Source: Aquariibacter albus (GTDB lineage: Bacteria > Pseudomonadota > Gammaproteobacteria > Burkholderiales > Burkholderiaceae_C). From it: a stretch of 64,000 nt of DNA. The notes beneath the pieces are model-generated. The model did not search any database, was not told the DNA's origin, and worked only from the letters and a program-made list of their open reading frames with translations. Shown here in pieces: positions 55,721 to 64,000 of this stretch (its first letter is position 1; every line of letters begins with the position of its first letter). Position numbers and translations under genes: made by a program. The stretch spans positions 354,944 to 418,943 of the forward strand of contig NZ_JACIVI010000002.1 of assembly GCF_014145335.1 (NCBI RefSeq), written 5' to 3'.

Positions 55721-57589
55721 ATGCGTGCCCATGAACATCCCGCGCCCCCGGTGGCGACCCCAGGCAGCCTGGCGGCCGCACACCCGCCGCGTTCCGACTG
55801 GCGCACCCTCGGCCGCCTGCTGCCCTACTTCTGGCAGTACCGTGTCCGCGTCGGTCTGGCGCTGGCTTGCCTGATCGCTGCGAAGGCCGCCAACGTCGGC
55901 GTGCCGCTGCTGCTCAAGCAGCTGATCGACAGCCTGTCGATGCCGGCCGGCGATCCGCGGGCCGTGCTGGCCGTGCCGCTGGGCCTGCTGCTGGCCTATG
56001 GCGGGCTGCGGCTGTCGACCTCGCTGTTCACCGAGCTGCGCGACCTGGTCTTCGCCAAGGCCAGCGAGGGCGCGGCCCGCTCGATCGCGCTGCAGGTCTT
56101 CGAGCACCTGCATGCGCTGAGCCTGCGCTTCCACCTGGAGCGCCAGACGGGTGGCATGACCCGCGACATCGAGCGCGGCACCCGCGCCGTGCAGTCCCTG
56201 GTCAGCTACTCGCTCTACAGCATCGTGCCGACGCTGGTCGAGGTCGGCCTGGTGCTGGCGATTCTGGGGACGCAGTTCGATGCCGGCTTCGTGCTGATCA
56301 CCCTGGCGGCGCTCGTCGCCTACATCGTCTTCACCGTGCTCGTGACCGAGTGGCGGACGAAGTACCGCCGCAAGCTCAATGAGCTGGATTCGAGCGCGCA
56401 CACCCAGGCCATCGATTCGCTGCTGAACTACGAGACGGTCAAGGTCTTCAGCAACGAGGCCCACGAGGCTCGCCGCTACGAGGCCAGCCTGGAGGATCTG
56501 CGGCGCGCACGGCTGCGCTCGCAGTCGACCCTGTCGATCCTGAACACGGGGCAGCAGCTGCTGATCGCCGCGGCGCTGATCGCCATGCTGTGGCGGGCGA
56601 CCGAGGGCGTGGTCTCGGGCCGGCTCAGCCTGGGCGACCTGGTGATGATCAATGCCTTCATGATCCAGCTCTACATCCCGCTGAACTTCCTCGGCGTGAT
56701 CTACCGCGAGATCAAGCAGGCGCTGACCGACCTCGACAAGATGTTCCTGCTGCTCGAACGCGAGCGCGAGATCCGCGACGCGCCCGACGCCGTCGAGCTG
56801 AGCCGCGCCCCCGGCAGCCCGCCGCCGGCCCTGCGTTTCGAGGACGTGCACTTTGCCTACGAGCCGGCCCGCCCGGGCGCACCGGGCCGGCCCGTGCTGC
56901 AAGGCTTGAGTTTCGAGATTCCGGCGGGCCACACGGTGGCGGTGGTCGGCTCCTCGGGGGCTGGCAAGAGCACGCTGGCGCGGCTGCTCTATCGCTTCTA
57001 CGACGTGCAGGCCGGCCGCATCACCCTGGATGGCAGCGACCTGCGCCAGCTCACCCAGGCCAGCCTGCGCCGGGCCATCGGCATCGTGCCGCAGGACACC
57101 GTGCTCTTCAACGACACCGTGGCCTACAACATCGCCTACGGCCGGCCGGGCGCGCCGCAGGCCGAGGTCGAGGCGGCGGCCCGTGCGGCACACATCCACG
57201 ACTTCATCGTCGGCACGCCGGCCGGCTATGCGACCCGCGTCGGCGAGCGCGGTCTCAAGCTCAGCGGCGGCGAGAAGCAGCGCGTGGCCATCGCCCGCAT
57301 GCTGCTGAAGGACCCGCCGATCGTGATCTTCGACGAGGCCACCTCGGCCCTGGACTCGGCCAACGAACGCGCGATCCAGGCCGAGCTGCGCGCGGCGGCC
57401 CGGGGCAAGACGGCGCTGGTCATCGCCCACCGCCTGTCGACCGTGGTCGAGGCCGATCAGATCCTGGTGCTGGAGGCCGGCCGCATCGTCGAGCGCGGCC
57501 GCCATGCCGAGCTGCTCGCACACGGTGGCGTCTACGCGCGCATGTGGGCCCTGCAGGCCCAGGGCGGTGAGGCCGCTGTGCGAGACTGA
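55721..57589 (+). CDS. ATM1-type ABC exporter
   Basis: 622 residues: a six-helix exporter domain (about 25-330) and an ATPase domain. The segment LKQLIDSLSMPAG and the intracellular loop DSLLNYETVKVFSNEAHEA are diagnostic of the ATM1/HMT1 group. Walker A is GSSGAGKST, the signature LSGGEKQRVA and Walker B IVIFDEATSALD. Bacterial members export glutathione or metal-thiol conjugates and ease metal stress. A TTG nine bases earlier is an alternative start. yaeQ follows after 33 bp. Confidence 0.92.
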   Translation: MRAHEHPAPPVATPGSLAAAHPPRSDWRTLGRLLPYFWQYRVRVGLALACLIAAKAANVGVPLLLKQLIDSLSMPAGDPRAVLAVPLGLLLAYGGLRLSTSLFTELRDLVFAKASEGAARSIALQVFEHLHALSLRFHLERQTGGMTRDIERGTRAVQSLVSYSLYSIVPTLVEVGLVLAILGTQFDAGFVLITLAALVAYIVFTVLVTEWRTKYRRKLNELDSSAHTQAIDSLLNYETVKVFSNEAHEARRYEASLEDLRRARLRSQSTLSILNTGQQLLIAAALIAMLWRATEGVVSGRLSLGDLVMINAFMIQLYIPLNFLGVIYREIKQALTDLDKMFLLLEREREIRDAPDAVELSRAPGSPPPALRFEDVHFAYEPARPGAPGRPVLQGLSFEIPAGHTVAVVGSSGAGKSTLARLLYRFYDVQAGRITLDGSDLRQLTQASLRRAIGIVPQDTVLFNDTVAYNIAYGRPGAPQAEVEAAARAAHIHDFIVGTPAGYATRVGERGLKLSGGEKQRVAIARMLLKDPPIVIFDEATSALDSANERAIQAELRAAARGKTALVIAHRLSTVVEADQILVLEAGRIVERGRHAELLAHGGVYARMWALQAQGGEAAVRD

Positions 57590-57622
57590 TTCGCTTCGCC
57601 CCGCGCGTGCCCGAGTCTTCCC

Positions 57623-58180
57623 ATGGCCCTCAAGTCCACCATCTTCAAGGCCGAGCTGCAGATTGCCGACATGGATCGCGGCGTCTATGCCAGCCCGCAG
57701 CTCACCCTGGCCCAGCACCCGTCCGAGAACGAGGAGCGGCTGATGGTGCGCCTGCTGGCCTATGCGCTGAACACCCGGGGCGAGGCCGACCAGCCGCCGC
57801 TGGCCTTCGCCCGCGGCATGACCGAGATGGACGAGCCCGACCTCTGGCGCAAGACCTACGCCGACGAGATCGAGCTGTGGATCGATGTCGGCCTGCCCGA
57901 CGAGAAGTGGATCCGCAAGGCCAGCCACCGCAGCCGCGAGACCCTGGTCTATGCCTGGGGCGGCAAGACGCCGATCTGGTGGGCCCAGCACAAGGGCACG
58001 CTGAGCCGCCTGCCGGGGCTGCAGGTCTGGGAGCTGCCCGCCGAGCAGGTGGCTGCCCTGGCCGGCCTGGTGGCGCGCAGCATGCGGCTGCAGTGCACCG
58101 TGCAGGACGGCCAGATCTGGCTGGGCAACGGCGAGCAGACGGTCGAGATCCTGCCGCACCGCCTGCATCCCGCACCCTGA
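57623..58180 (+). CDS. yaeQ: YaeQ-family protein
   Basis: 185 residues, standard length. YaeQ proteins have a PD-(D/E)XK nuclease-like fold of uncertain function; the E. coli gene was found as a suppressor of RfaH loss. Start MALKSTIFKAELQIADMDRG and blocks SENEERLMVRLLAYAL, DEIELWIDVGLPDEKWIRKA and VYAWGGKTPIWW match the family, with the acidic putative catalytic residues in DEIELWIDVG. A GC hairpin (58198-58213) follows the stop. Confidence 0.92.
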   Translation: MALKSTIFKAELQIADMDRGVYASPQLTLAQHPSENEERLMVRLLAYALNTRGEADQPPLAFARGMTEMDEPDLWRKTYADEIELWIDVGLPDEKWIRKASHRSRETLVYAWGGKTPIWWAQHKGTLSRLPGLQVWELPAEQVAALAGLVARSMRLQCTVQDGQIWLGNGEQTVEILPHRLHPAP

Positions 58181-58218
58181 GGCCTGCGCGCGGGCCAGGC
58201 CCCGTGCGGGGCCGCCGA

Positions 58219-58234
58219 TGGCATGGAGCTTGCG
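58219..58234 (+). promoter_or_regulatory. Putative sigma-54 promoter for gltIJKL
   Basis: The sequence TGGCATG-GAGC-TTGCG has the invariant GG (58220-58221) and GC (58232-58233) exactly ten bases apart and differs from the TGGCACG-N4-TTGC consensus at one conserved position. Transcription would start near 58245, leaving a leader of about 180 bases before gltI. Enterobacterial gltI is under NtrC/sigma-54 control, so a nitrogen-regulated promoter fits. No NtrC-binding palindrome was identified. Confidence 0.55.
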
Positions 58235-58421
58235 CTCGGCCCCCGGGGATCCGTCGCCTCGCGGCAGCCGGCAAGCTGGCCGTTTCGCTGCAGCCGTCCT
58301 GGGGAATCCCCGGGGGGGAAGCACGTGATCCCCACAATTTCAGTGCGGGATGGCTGGGTTAGATTGGGCTGAGGCATGCCGATCGAATCTCCGGCGTCCC
58401 CACCCTTTCAGGGGTCCTCCC

Positions 58422-59300
58422 ATGAAGCACACCCTCTTGGCCCTTGCCCTGGCCGGTCTCGCCTTCGGCGCCCAGGCCGACACCCTCACGAAGATCAAGG
58501 ACAGCGGCAGCGTCACCATGGGCGTGCGGGAATCCTCCGGCGCGCTCAGCTACACCCTCGGTGACGGCAAGTACGTCGAGCTCTGCGAGCGCGTGCTGAA
58601 GACGATCCAGAAGCAACTGGGCCTGAGCTCGCTGACCACCAAATACCAGCCGGTGACCTCGCAGAACCGCATCCCGCTGGTTCAGAACGGCACCGTCGAC
58701 ATCGAGTGCGGCTCGACCACCAACAACGCGACCCGCCAGAAGGATGTGGCTTTCGCCGTCACCACCTTCGTGGAAGAGGTGCGCATCGCGGTCAAGGCCA
58801 ACAGCGGCATCACCAGCATCGGCCAGCTCAATGGCAAGAAGGTCGCGACGACCACCGGCACCACCTCGGTGCAGACGCTGCGCAAGAACGAGCGTGCGAC
58901 CGGCGTGAATTTCGACGAGGTCTACGGCAAGGACCACGCCGACAGCTTCCTGCTGCTCGAATCCGGTCGCGCCGATGCCTTCGTGATGGATGGCGCCATC
59001 CTGGCCGGCAACATCGCCAAGGCCAAGAATCCTGCGGACTTCAAGATCGTCGGCGAGGTGCTGAGCGTCGAACCGATCGCGATCATGATGCGCAAGGATG
59101 ACCCGGCCTTCAAGAAGGCCGTCGACGACAGCCTGAGCGCGCTGATGAAGAGCGGCGAGATCGCCAAGATCTGGGACAAGTGGTTCATGCAGCCGATCCC
59201 GCCGGCCAACACCAAGGTCGGCATGCCGCCCAATGACAACACCAAGGCGGCCTGGGCGGCGCCGAACGACAAGCCGATGGAAGCCTACGCGGCCAAGTGA
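58422..59300 (+). CDS. gltI: Glutamate/aspartate ABC transporter, substrate-binding protein
   Basis: 292 residues. The signal peptide (residues 1-19, ...AFGAQA) precedes a family 3 solute-binding fold. SGSVTMGVRESSGALSYTLG, VQNGTVDIECGSTTNN (ligand-binding Ser, Thr, Asn) and the hinge GITSIGQLNGKKVATTTGTT are typical of GltI. The protein captures L-glutamate and L-aspartate in the periplasm. It starts the gltIJKL operon; gltJ follows after 73 bp. The 241-bp upstream region contains a sigma-54-like site. Confidence 0.95.
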   Translation: MKHTLLALALAGLAFGAQADTLTKIKDSGSVTMGVRESSGALSYTLGDGKYVELCERVLKTIQKQLGLSSLTTKYQPVTSQNRIPLVQNGTVDIECGSTTNNATRQKDVAFAVTTFVEEVRIAVKANSGITSIGQLNGKKVATTTGTTSVQTLRKNERATGVNFDEVYGKDHADSFLLLESGRADAFVMDGAILAGNIAKAKNPADFKIVGEVLSVEPIAIMMRKDDPAFKKAVDDSLSALMKSGEIAKIWDKWFMQPIPPANTKVGMPPNDNTKAAWAAPNDKPMEAYAAK

Positions 59301-59373
59301 GTGAAGCGGGCCGGGCCGCGGGGCAAGCCGCCGCCGGCCCGCCCGAAGGAACAGCGCAGACGAGGAGGCGCCG

Positions 59374-60114
59374 GTGGGCAACTGGGATTGGCAGGTGTTC
59401 TGCAAGGACACCATCGACGGCGAGGTGCGGCCGTCCTGCTTCGGCGAGGGCGGGGACATCACCTACCTCGACTGGATGCTCTCGGCCTGGGGCTGGACGC
59501 TGTCCGTGGCCCTGCTGGCCCTGGTCGTCGCGCTGGCCGTCGGCTCGCTGATGGGCATCCTGCGCACGGTGCCCGACAAGCGCCTGGCCTTCCTCGGCAA
59601 CGCCTGGACCGAGCTCTTCCGCAACATCCCCCTGCTGGTCCAGATCTTCCTCTGGTACCACGTGATCCCCGGACTTGTCCCGGTGCTCAAGGGCGTGCCG
59701 AGCTTCGTGCTCGTCGTGCTGGGCCTGGGCTTCTTCACCTCGGCGCGGATCGCCGAGCAGGTCAAGGCCGGCATCCAGGCCTTGCCCAAGGGCCAGCGCT
59801 ACGCCGGTCTGGCGATGGGCCTGACCCTGCCGCAGACCTACCGCTTCGTGCTGCTGCCGATGGCCTTCCGCATCGTCATCCCGCCCTTGACCAGCGAGAG
59901 CATGAACATCATCAAGAACAGCTCGGTGGCCTTCGCGGTCAGCATCGCCGAGCTGACCATGTTCGCGATGCAGGCCCAGGAGGAGACCTCGCGCGGCATC
60001 GAGGTCTACCTGGCGGTGAGCGCGCTGTACTTCATCTCGGCCTTCGCGATCAACCGCTTCATGCTGGTCGTCGAGGACCGGGTCCGCGTGCCCGGCATGG
60101 TCGGAGGCAAGTGA
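59374..60114 (+). CDS. gltJ: Glutamate/aspartate ABC transporter permease GltJ
   Basis: 246 residues, starting at GTG after a good AGGAGG. It has about five membrane helices and the family-typical start GNWDWQVF. The polar amino acid permease motif is ELFRNIPLLVQIFLWY. The EAA loop that docks to the ATPase is around IAEQVKAGIQALPKGQRYAGLAMG. It pairs with GltK as the transmembrane channel. The stop codon is one base from the gltK ATG. Confidence 0.95.
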   Translation: MGNWDWQVFCKDTIDGEVRPSCFGEGGDITYLDWMLSAWGWTLSVALLALVVALAVGSLMGILRTVPDKRLAFLGNAWTELFRNIPLLVQIFLWYHVIPGLVPVLKGVPSFVLVVLGLGFFTSARIAEQVKAGIQALPKGQRYAGLAMGLTLPQTYRFVLLPMAFRIVIPPLTSESMNIIKNSSVAFAVSIAELTMFAMQAQEETSRGIEVYLAVSALYFISAFAINRFMLVVEDRVRVPGMVGGK

Positions 60115-60115
60115 G

Positions 60116-60784
60116 ATGCTGAACCTCGACTACAGCTTCCTCGACTGGGGTGTCGTCAGCGGCTTCATCCTGAAGGGCCTGGCCTTCTCGGTGCAGCTCA
60201 CCCTGATCGCCATGGTCTGCGGCATCGCCCTGGGCACGGTGCTGGCGCTGATGCGGCTGTCCGGCAAGCCCTGGCTGGTCATCCCCGCCTCAATCTATGT
60301 GAACACCCTGAGGTCCATCCCGCTGGTGATGGTCATCCTCTGGTTCTTCTTGCTCATCCCGCTGCTGATCGGCCGGCCCATGGGGGCCGAGCTCTCGGCC
60401 CTCATCACCTTCACGATCTTCGAGGCGGCCTACTACTCCGAGATCATGCGGGCGGGCATCCAGAGCGTGCCCCGCGGCCAGGTGCAGGCCGGCTACGCGG
60501 TGGGCATGAGCTATGCACAGACCATGCAGCTCGTCGTGTTGCCCCAGGCCTTCCGCAACATGCTGCCGGTGCTGCTGACGCAGACCATCATCCTGTTCCA
60601 GGACACCTCGCTGGTCTATGCCATCGGCGCCTACGACCTGCTCAAGGGCTTCGAGGTGGCCGGCAAGAACTTCAACCGGCCGGTCGAGACCTACCTGCTC
60701 GCCGCACTCGTCTACTTCATCATCTGCTTCAGCCTCTCGATGCTCGTGCGTCGCCTGCAGCAGAAGATTCAGATCATCCGCTGA
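60116..60784 (+). CDS. gltK: Glutamate/aspartate ABC transporter permease GltK
   Basis: 222 residues with five predicted membrane helices. The permease motif is [20 protein letters not shown], and the EAA docking loop is [25 protein letters not shown]. It is the second membrane subunit of the glutamate/aspartate importer and, with GltJ, docks GltI outside and GltL inside. The start is one base after the gltJ stop, and gltL begins eight bases after its own stop, so the operon is compact. Confidence 0.95.
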   Translation: MLNLDYSFLDWGVVSGFILKGLAFSVQLTLIAMVCGIALGTVLALMRLSGKPWLVIPASIYVNTLRSIPLVMVILWFFLLIPLLIGRPMGAELSALITFTIFEAAYYSEIMRAGIQSVPRGQVQAGYAVGMSYAQTMQLVVLPQAFRNMLPVLLTQTIILFQDTSLVYAIGAYDLLKGFEVAGKNFNRPVETYLLAALVYFIICFSLSMLVRRLQQKIQIIR

Positions 60785-60792
60785 GGCCTTCC

Positions 60793-61527
60793 ATGATCGA
60801 GATCCAGAACGTCAGCAAGTGGTACGGCAGCTTCCAGGTGCTGACCGATTGCACGACCACCATCCAGAAAGGCGAGGTCGTCGTCGTATGCGGACCCTCG
60901 GGCTCGGGCAAGAGCACGCTGATCAAGACGGTGAATGCGCTCGAGCCCTTCCAGAAGGGCGACATCGTCGTCAACGGCACCAGCATCGCCGACCCCAAGA
61001 CCGACCTGCCCAAGCTGCGCAGCCGCGTCGGCATGGTCTTCCAGCACTTCGAGCTCTTCCCGCACCTGAGCGTGACGGAGAACCTCACCCTGGCCCAGAT
61101 CAAGGTCCTGGGCCGCGGCAAGGATGACGCCCTGGCCCGGGGCCTGAAGATGCTCGACCGCGTCGGCCTGATCAAGCACAAGGACAAGTTCCCCGGCCAG
61201 CTCTCCGGCGGTCAACAGCAGCGCGTGGCCATCGCCCGCGCACTGTCGATGGATCCCATGGTCATGCTCTTCGACGAGCCGACCTCGGCCCTGGACCCGG
61301 AGATGGTCGGCGAAGTGCTCGACGTGATGATCCAGCTCGCGAACGAGGGCATGACCATGATGTGCGTGACCCATGAGATGGGCTTCGCGCGCAAGGTCAG
61401 TCATCGCGTGATCTTCATGGACGCCGGCAAGATCATCGAGGACTGCAAGAAGGAAAGCTTCTTCGGCGAGCCCGAGGCCCGCTCCCCGCGGGCCAAGGAA
61501 TTTCTTTCGAAGATCTTGCAGCACTGA
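60793..61527 (+). CDS. gltL: Glutamate/aspartate ABC transporter ATP-binding protein GltL
   Basis: A 244-residue polar amino acid ABC ATPase. Walker A is GPSGSGKST, the Q-loop [16 protein letters not shown], signature [15 protein letters not shown], Walker [17 protein letters not shown], and the H-loop [10 protein letters not shown]. It powers uptake through GltJ and GltK. It is the last gene of the operon; a strong hairpin follows the stop codon. Confidence 0.96.
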   Translation: MIEIQNVSKWYGSFQVLTDCTTTIQKGEVVVVCGPSGSGKSTLIKTVNALEPFQKGDIVVNGTSIADPKTDLPKLRSRVGMVFQHFELFPHLSVTENLTLAQIKVLGRGKDDALARGLKMLDRVGLIKHKDKFPGQLSGGQQQRVAIARALSMDPMVMLFDEPTSALDPEMVGEVLDVMIQLANEGMTMMCVTHEMGFARKVSHRVIFMDAGKIIEDCKKESFFGEPEARSPRAKEFLSKILQH

Positions 61528-61537
61528 GCTCGGCATG

Positions 61538-61568
61538 CGGGCTGTGCACGCAGGTCGTGCACAGCCCG
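61538..61568 (+). terminator. Strong hairpin after gltL
   Basis: A perfect 12-bp stem (CGGGCTGTGCAC, 61538-61549, with 61557-61568) and a 7-base loop begin 11 bp after the gltL stop. There is no following T tract. It marks the end of the glt operon, and base composition drops just after it. Confidence 0.6.
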
Positions 61569-61624
61569 CCGGGTACCATGCAGCGCGGGCAACGACTACC
61601 TCGTGTCCTTTCCTGACTTCCTGC

Positions 61625-62980
61625 ATGAATTCCAGTCTAGCCAGCCGACTTAAGCGATCGGGCTTATGGGTCCTCTTGGGCCTTGGCCTGTCCCAAGCCC
61701 TTCGGTTCTCCAGCAATCTGATTCTCACTCGGTTGCTGATGCCTGAACACTTCGGATTGATGGCGGTCGCCACAGTCGCGATGGTGGTAATCGGTTTAAT
61801 CCTGGATGTCGGAATCCGGCAGGCCTTGATTCGCAGTCCGCGTGCCGAGGATCCCGCTTTCCTGTCCACGGCCTTCACGCTACAGATTCTTCGCGCATTG
61901 GTGATCGGAGTGATCGGTTCATCGGTGGCTCTCGGCCTGCTGGCTTTGGGACGAACCGATCTATTTCCTCCGGGGTCTGTCTACCGCAGCGAGCTCCTGC
62001 CCGGCATGGTGGCATTAATGGCGTGGTCCATGCTGCCAGCAGGGTGCAACAGTCCTAATCTCGAAATGGCTGACCGTAGGCTGCAGATCCGCCAATCGAC
62101 CTTGATTGAGCTGACCGCCCAGTTCTCGGGTTTGCTAAGTACAGCGCTGATCGCGTGGTCGACCCGATCACCGTGGTCACTCGTTGCGGGCCCCTGGATC
62201 AGTGCTTCCGTCACCGCGATATTGTCCCACCTGATCTTGCCCGGTCCCAAGGTCCGATTTGGATGGGATCCGGTCGCAGCCCGCGAGATCCTCGGCAACA
62301 CACGATGGATCCTCGCAGCCACGGCGCTCAGCATGCTGGCAATGAATTTCGACCGACTCTTCTTGGGCGGAGCCATCGATGCGACGCTACTGGGCTGTTA
62401 TGCGATTGCGCTGTCGCTGTACAACGTGGTCGAAATGATCATTCAACGCTTGACCGGGCGGATCTCCTTTCCTGCCTTCAGTGAGATCCAGCGTGAACGC
62501 CCCCAGGATCTGCGTCGGGGCCTGGATCGCATCCAACTGCCGGTAGACATCGGCCTTGGCCTGATTGCCGGGGTGTTTTTTCACGCGGCCGTTCCTCTTG
62601 TCGACCTGTTCTACGATGATCGCTACGCTGCAGCAGGGCCAATGTTCTCTACGCTGGCAATCGGACTCATAGGGGTGCGATTAAATGTTACCAGCGGTGC
62701 GTTCATGGCCCGTGGGCGGTTCGACTTGCTTACACATGTTCAGGCTCTCAACTGCGTAACTTTGTTGCTGGGGCTTCCGCAGGCTTTTTCTTGGGGTGGG
62801 CTCCCAGCTGCGCTCTGGGCTCTGGCCTTGCATCGCTTGCCAAGTACCTTTTTGGTGATGGCTTACGCCCGAGGGTTAGGTATTGGGAGAGGGCTGCGCG
62901 AATGGGCTGTGGTGCCAGCCCTCGCCGCGGGGTATCTGATCGGGCTGGTATGTTGTGCCCTCGTGCCAGTAATCGGATGA
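61625..62980 (+). CDS. Wzx-like polysaccharide flippase (MOP superfamily)
   Basis: A 451-residue membrane protein with about 12-14 hydrophobic helices of the oligosaccharidyl-lipid flippase type. The N-terminal GLSQALRFSSNLILTRLLMPEHFGLMAVA and IRQALIRSPRAEDPAFLSTAF are typical of this family. It would move lipid-linked sugar units across the inner membrane during exopolysaccharide or O-antigen assembly. Its GC content and third-position bias are clearly lower than all upstream genes. The ATG at 61625 gives the family-like start MNSSLASRLKRSG. No glycosyltransferase lies within the window; transposase remnants follow. Confidence 0.88.
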   Translation: MNSSLASRLKRSGLWVLLGLGLSQALRFSSNLILTRLLMPEHFGLMAVATVAMVVIGLILDVGIRQALIRSPRAEDPAFLSTAFTLQILRALVIGVIGSSVALGLLALGRTDLFPPGSVYRSELLPGMVALMAWSMLPAGCNSPNLEMADRRLQIRQSTLIELTAQFSGLLSTALIAWSTRSPWSLVAGPWISASVTAILSHLILPGPKVRFGWDPVAAREILGNTRWILAATALSMLAMNFDRLFLGGAIDATLLGCYAIALSLYNVVEMIIQRLTGRISFPAFSEIQRERPQDLRRGLDRIQLPVDIGLGLIAGVFFHAAVPLVDLFYDDRYAAAGPMFSTLAIGLIGVRLNVTSGAFMARGRFDLLTHVQALNCVTLLLGLPQAFSWGGLPAALWALALHRLPSTFLVMAYARGLGIGRGLREWAVVPALAAGYLIGLVCCALVPVIG

Positions 62981-63038
62981 CGGGTCGCCTTCAACGGGCT
63001 TGGCCCGTGGTTTGGGTCTATGATCTGATAGGGTGGTT

Positions 63039-63787
63039 TCAACTCTGAAGTGCAGCACCCGGCGGGTATTGCTTGACTCTTGCAGCGAGTGCGTTTTGGA
63101 CCAGCTCGGTATAAACCTCCCGAGGGGTTCGATAGTCCAACACCGCGCGCGGGCGGTCGTTGATCATCGCCTCGATGTAGGCGAGCTTTTGCGGCGTGAC
63201 GGCCGACAGGTCCATGCCTTTGGGCAGGAACTGGCGCAGCAGCCCGTTGATGTTCTCGTTAGACGCGCGCTGCCAAGGGCTGCGCGGGTCGCAGAAGTAG
63301 ATCGGCATGCCGGTGGCCGCGGTCAGCTCCTCGTGACGGGCCATCTGCGAGCCACGGTCGTAGGGCAGGCTGCTGGCGCAGTTCGGGGATCACGCCGGCG
63401 AAGCGGCGGCTGAAGCCTTCTAGCGCGTGTTGGGCGGTGCAGCCGTTCATCTGGGTCAGCAGGACGAAACGGCTGGTGCGCTCGATGGCGGTGCCGATGG
63501 CGCTGGCGTTGCGCGCACCCTTCACAAAGTCGCCCTCCCAGTGGCCGGGCACGCGGCGGTCGTCGGCCTCGGGCGGGCGATCGGTAGGCGATGTTGGTCT
63601 TGCGCGAGGTGCCGCGCGCTCGCGGCATGCGCCTGGTGTGCGCCTGGCGAAGCGCCTCGACCATCTGTGTGCGCAGTTCCCCGCGCGGCAGCATGTGCAC
63701 GCCGCTGTCCATGGTCTCGTGGCTGGCACGTTGGTTCGGGTCGTCGGGATGCATGCGCTTGAGTCTGCCGGCGATCTGCTGGGGCCG
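63039..63787 (-). pseudogene. IS30-family transposase, truncated and frameshifted
   Basis: Pieces of an IS30 transposase are spread over different frames. From the right, QQIAGRLKRMHPDDPNQRASHETM and LPRGELRTQM come first. A frame change near 63575 leads to RVPGHWEGDFVKGARNASAIG (DDE-domain start). A second change near 63375 leads to LPYDRGSQMARHEEL, PIYFCDPRSPWQRASNEN and GLLRQFLPKGMDLS, with the late DDE Glu. The N-terminal helix-turn-helix part, roughly the first third, is missing because homology stops at about 63787. With two frameshifts and a truncation it cannot encode an active enzyme unless programmed frameshifting is involved. Confidence 0.85.
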
Positions 63788-63799
63788 TAAGCTCCCCCG

Positions 63800-64000
63800 T
63801 CAAGTAGACAGTCCAGAAGTAGAGACTTCCTGGTTGAACACCCTGGGTTTGAACACCGCCGGCGGCACGTTGCCCAGGGAGTCGTGCGGCCGGTATTCGT
63901 TGTAGTCGGTCAGCCAGTCGTCGGCAGCGGTCTGCACCTCGCTGACGGCGTTGAATAGCCAGGCATCGAGCACCTCCTGGCGGAAGCTGCGGTTGAAGCG
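63800..64000 (-). CDS. IS3-family transposase OrfB, C-terminal end
   Basis: The last 66 residues of an integrase-core transposase, entering from the right edge: FNRSFRQEVLDAWLF, DDWLTDYNEYRPHDSLGNVP and a short end. The YNEYRPHDSLG motif is characteristic of IS3-family OrfB proteins. The third catalytic Glu is expected just beyond the edge. The stop is at 63800-63802 and the element end should be close by, next to the IS30 remnant. Completeness cannot be judged. Confidence 0.88.
   Translation of the reverse strand, partial: RFNRSFRQEVLDAWLFNAVSEVQTAADDWLTDYNEYRPHDSLGNVPPAVFKPRVFNQEVSTSGLST

Larger units (their letters stand above)
63039..64000. mobile_element. IS30 remnant abutting an IS3-family element
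   Basis: A broken IS30 transposase (63039-63787) ends abruptly where the terminal region of an IS3-family element begins (from about 63788 to the right edge). The junction suggests that the IS3-family element inserted into the IS30 copy, or that a deletion joined them. No intact terminal repeats or target duplications could be assigned because the right part leaves the window. Confidence 0.65.

Overview
The window is 64 kb of very GC-rich DNA (about 70% through most of its length) with the codon bias and gene order of a betaproteobacterium of the order Burkholderiales. I would place it near the Rubrivivax/Leptothrix/Ideonella-like lineages, but only as an inference. Signs pointing that way are the hemA-prfA-prmC and proS-lytic transglycosylase arrangements, CX14CX2C-type QueE, the paired cyanophycin synthetases with their dedicated ABC transporter and DUF1854 protein, a PEP-CTERM protein, system II cytochrome c maturation (ResB/CcsB) beside cytochrome c4, and MsrPQ. 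No rRNA, tRNA or CRISPR array was recognised, and no stretch longer than 300 bases lacks a gene.

Layout. 1-6 kb: end of exonuclease III, a chemoreceptor, a 2[4Fe-4S] ferredoxin, coaD, rsmD, ftsY and rppH. 6-14 kb: proS with a coupled lytic transglycosylase, then ubiX, grxD, an outer-membrane-like protein, and the prmC-prfA-hemA block read leftward. 14-25 kb: queE-queD, bioA-bioD, then a 5.5 kb accessory block (Ser/Thr kinase with its ECF sigma factor, a BcsQ-like ATPase, a small secreted or membrane protein, a PEP-CTERM protein) that separates bioD from bioF, then a secreted alpha/beta hydrolase. 25-32 kb: a NERD-domain protein, a small secreted protein, ViaA-RavA, and two YceI proteins with a cytochrome b561. 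32-40 kb: the cyanophycin locus, with an ABC exporter carrying a zinc ribbon plus DUF1854 divergent from a degenerate (CphA2/CphA'-like) and a complete cyanophycin synthetase. 40-48 kb: a probable copper cluster (DUF2946, YcnI/DUF1775, TonB receptor), a DUF1631 protein and a PlpD-type patatin. 48-58 kb: engB, cytochrome c4, resB-ccsB, msrPQ, an acyl-CoA thioesterase, an ATM1-type ABC transporter and yaeQ. 58-61.5 kb: the gltIJKL glutamate/aspartate transporter, preceded by a sequence matching a sigma-54 promoter. 61.6-64 kb: composition drops sharply at a Wzx-type flippase, followed by a broken IS30 transposase joined to the end of an IS3-family element. This looks like the edge of a polysaccharide or genomic island.

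Functional links. The cyanophycin genes form a nitrogen-storage module, and the sigma-54-type site before gltI would fit nitrogen control of glutamate/aspartate uptake. Cytochrome c4 sits next to the system II haem-attachment genes that would mature it. The sigma factor and kinase overlap and probably form one signalling unit. The parts least explained by known biology are the cyanophycin-linked transporter/DUF1854 pair with the degenerate synthetase, the kinase/sigma pair, the NERD protein, and a partial duplication of the ferredoxin gene start set among strong palindromes.
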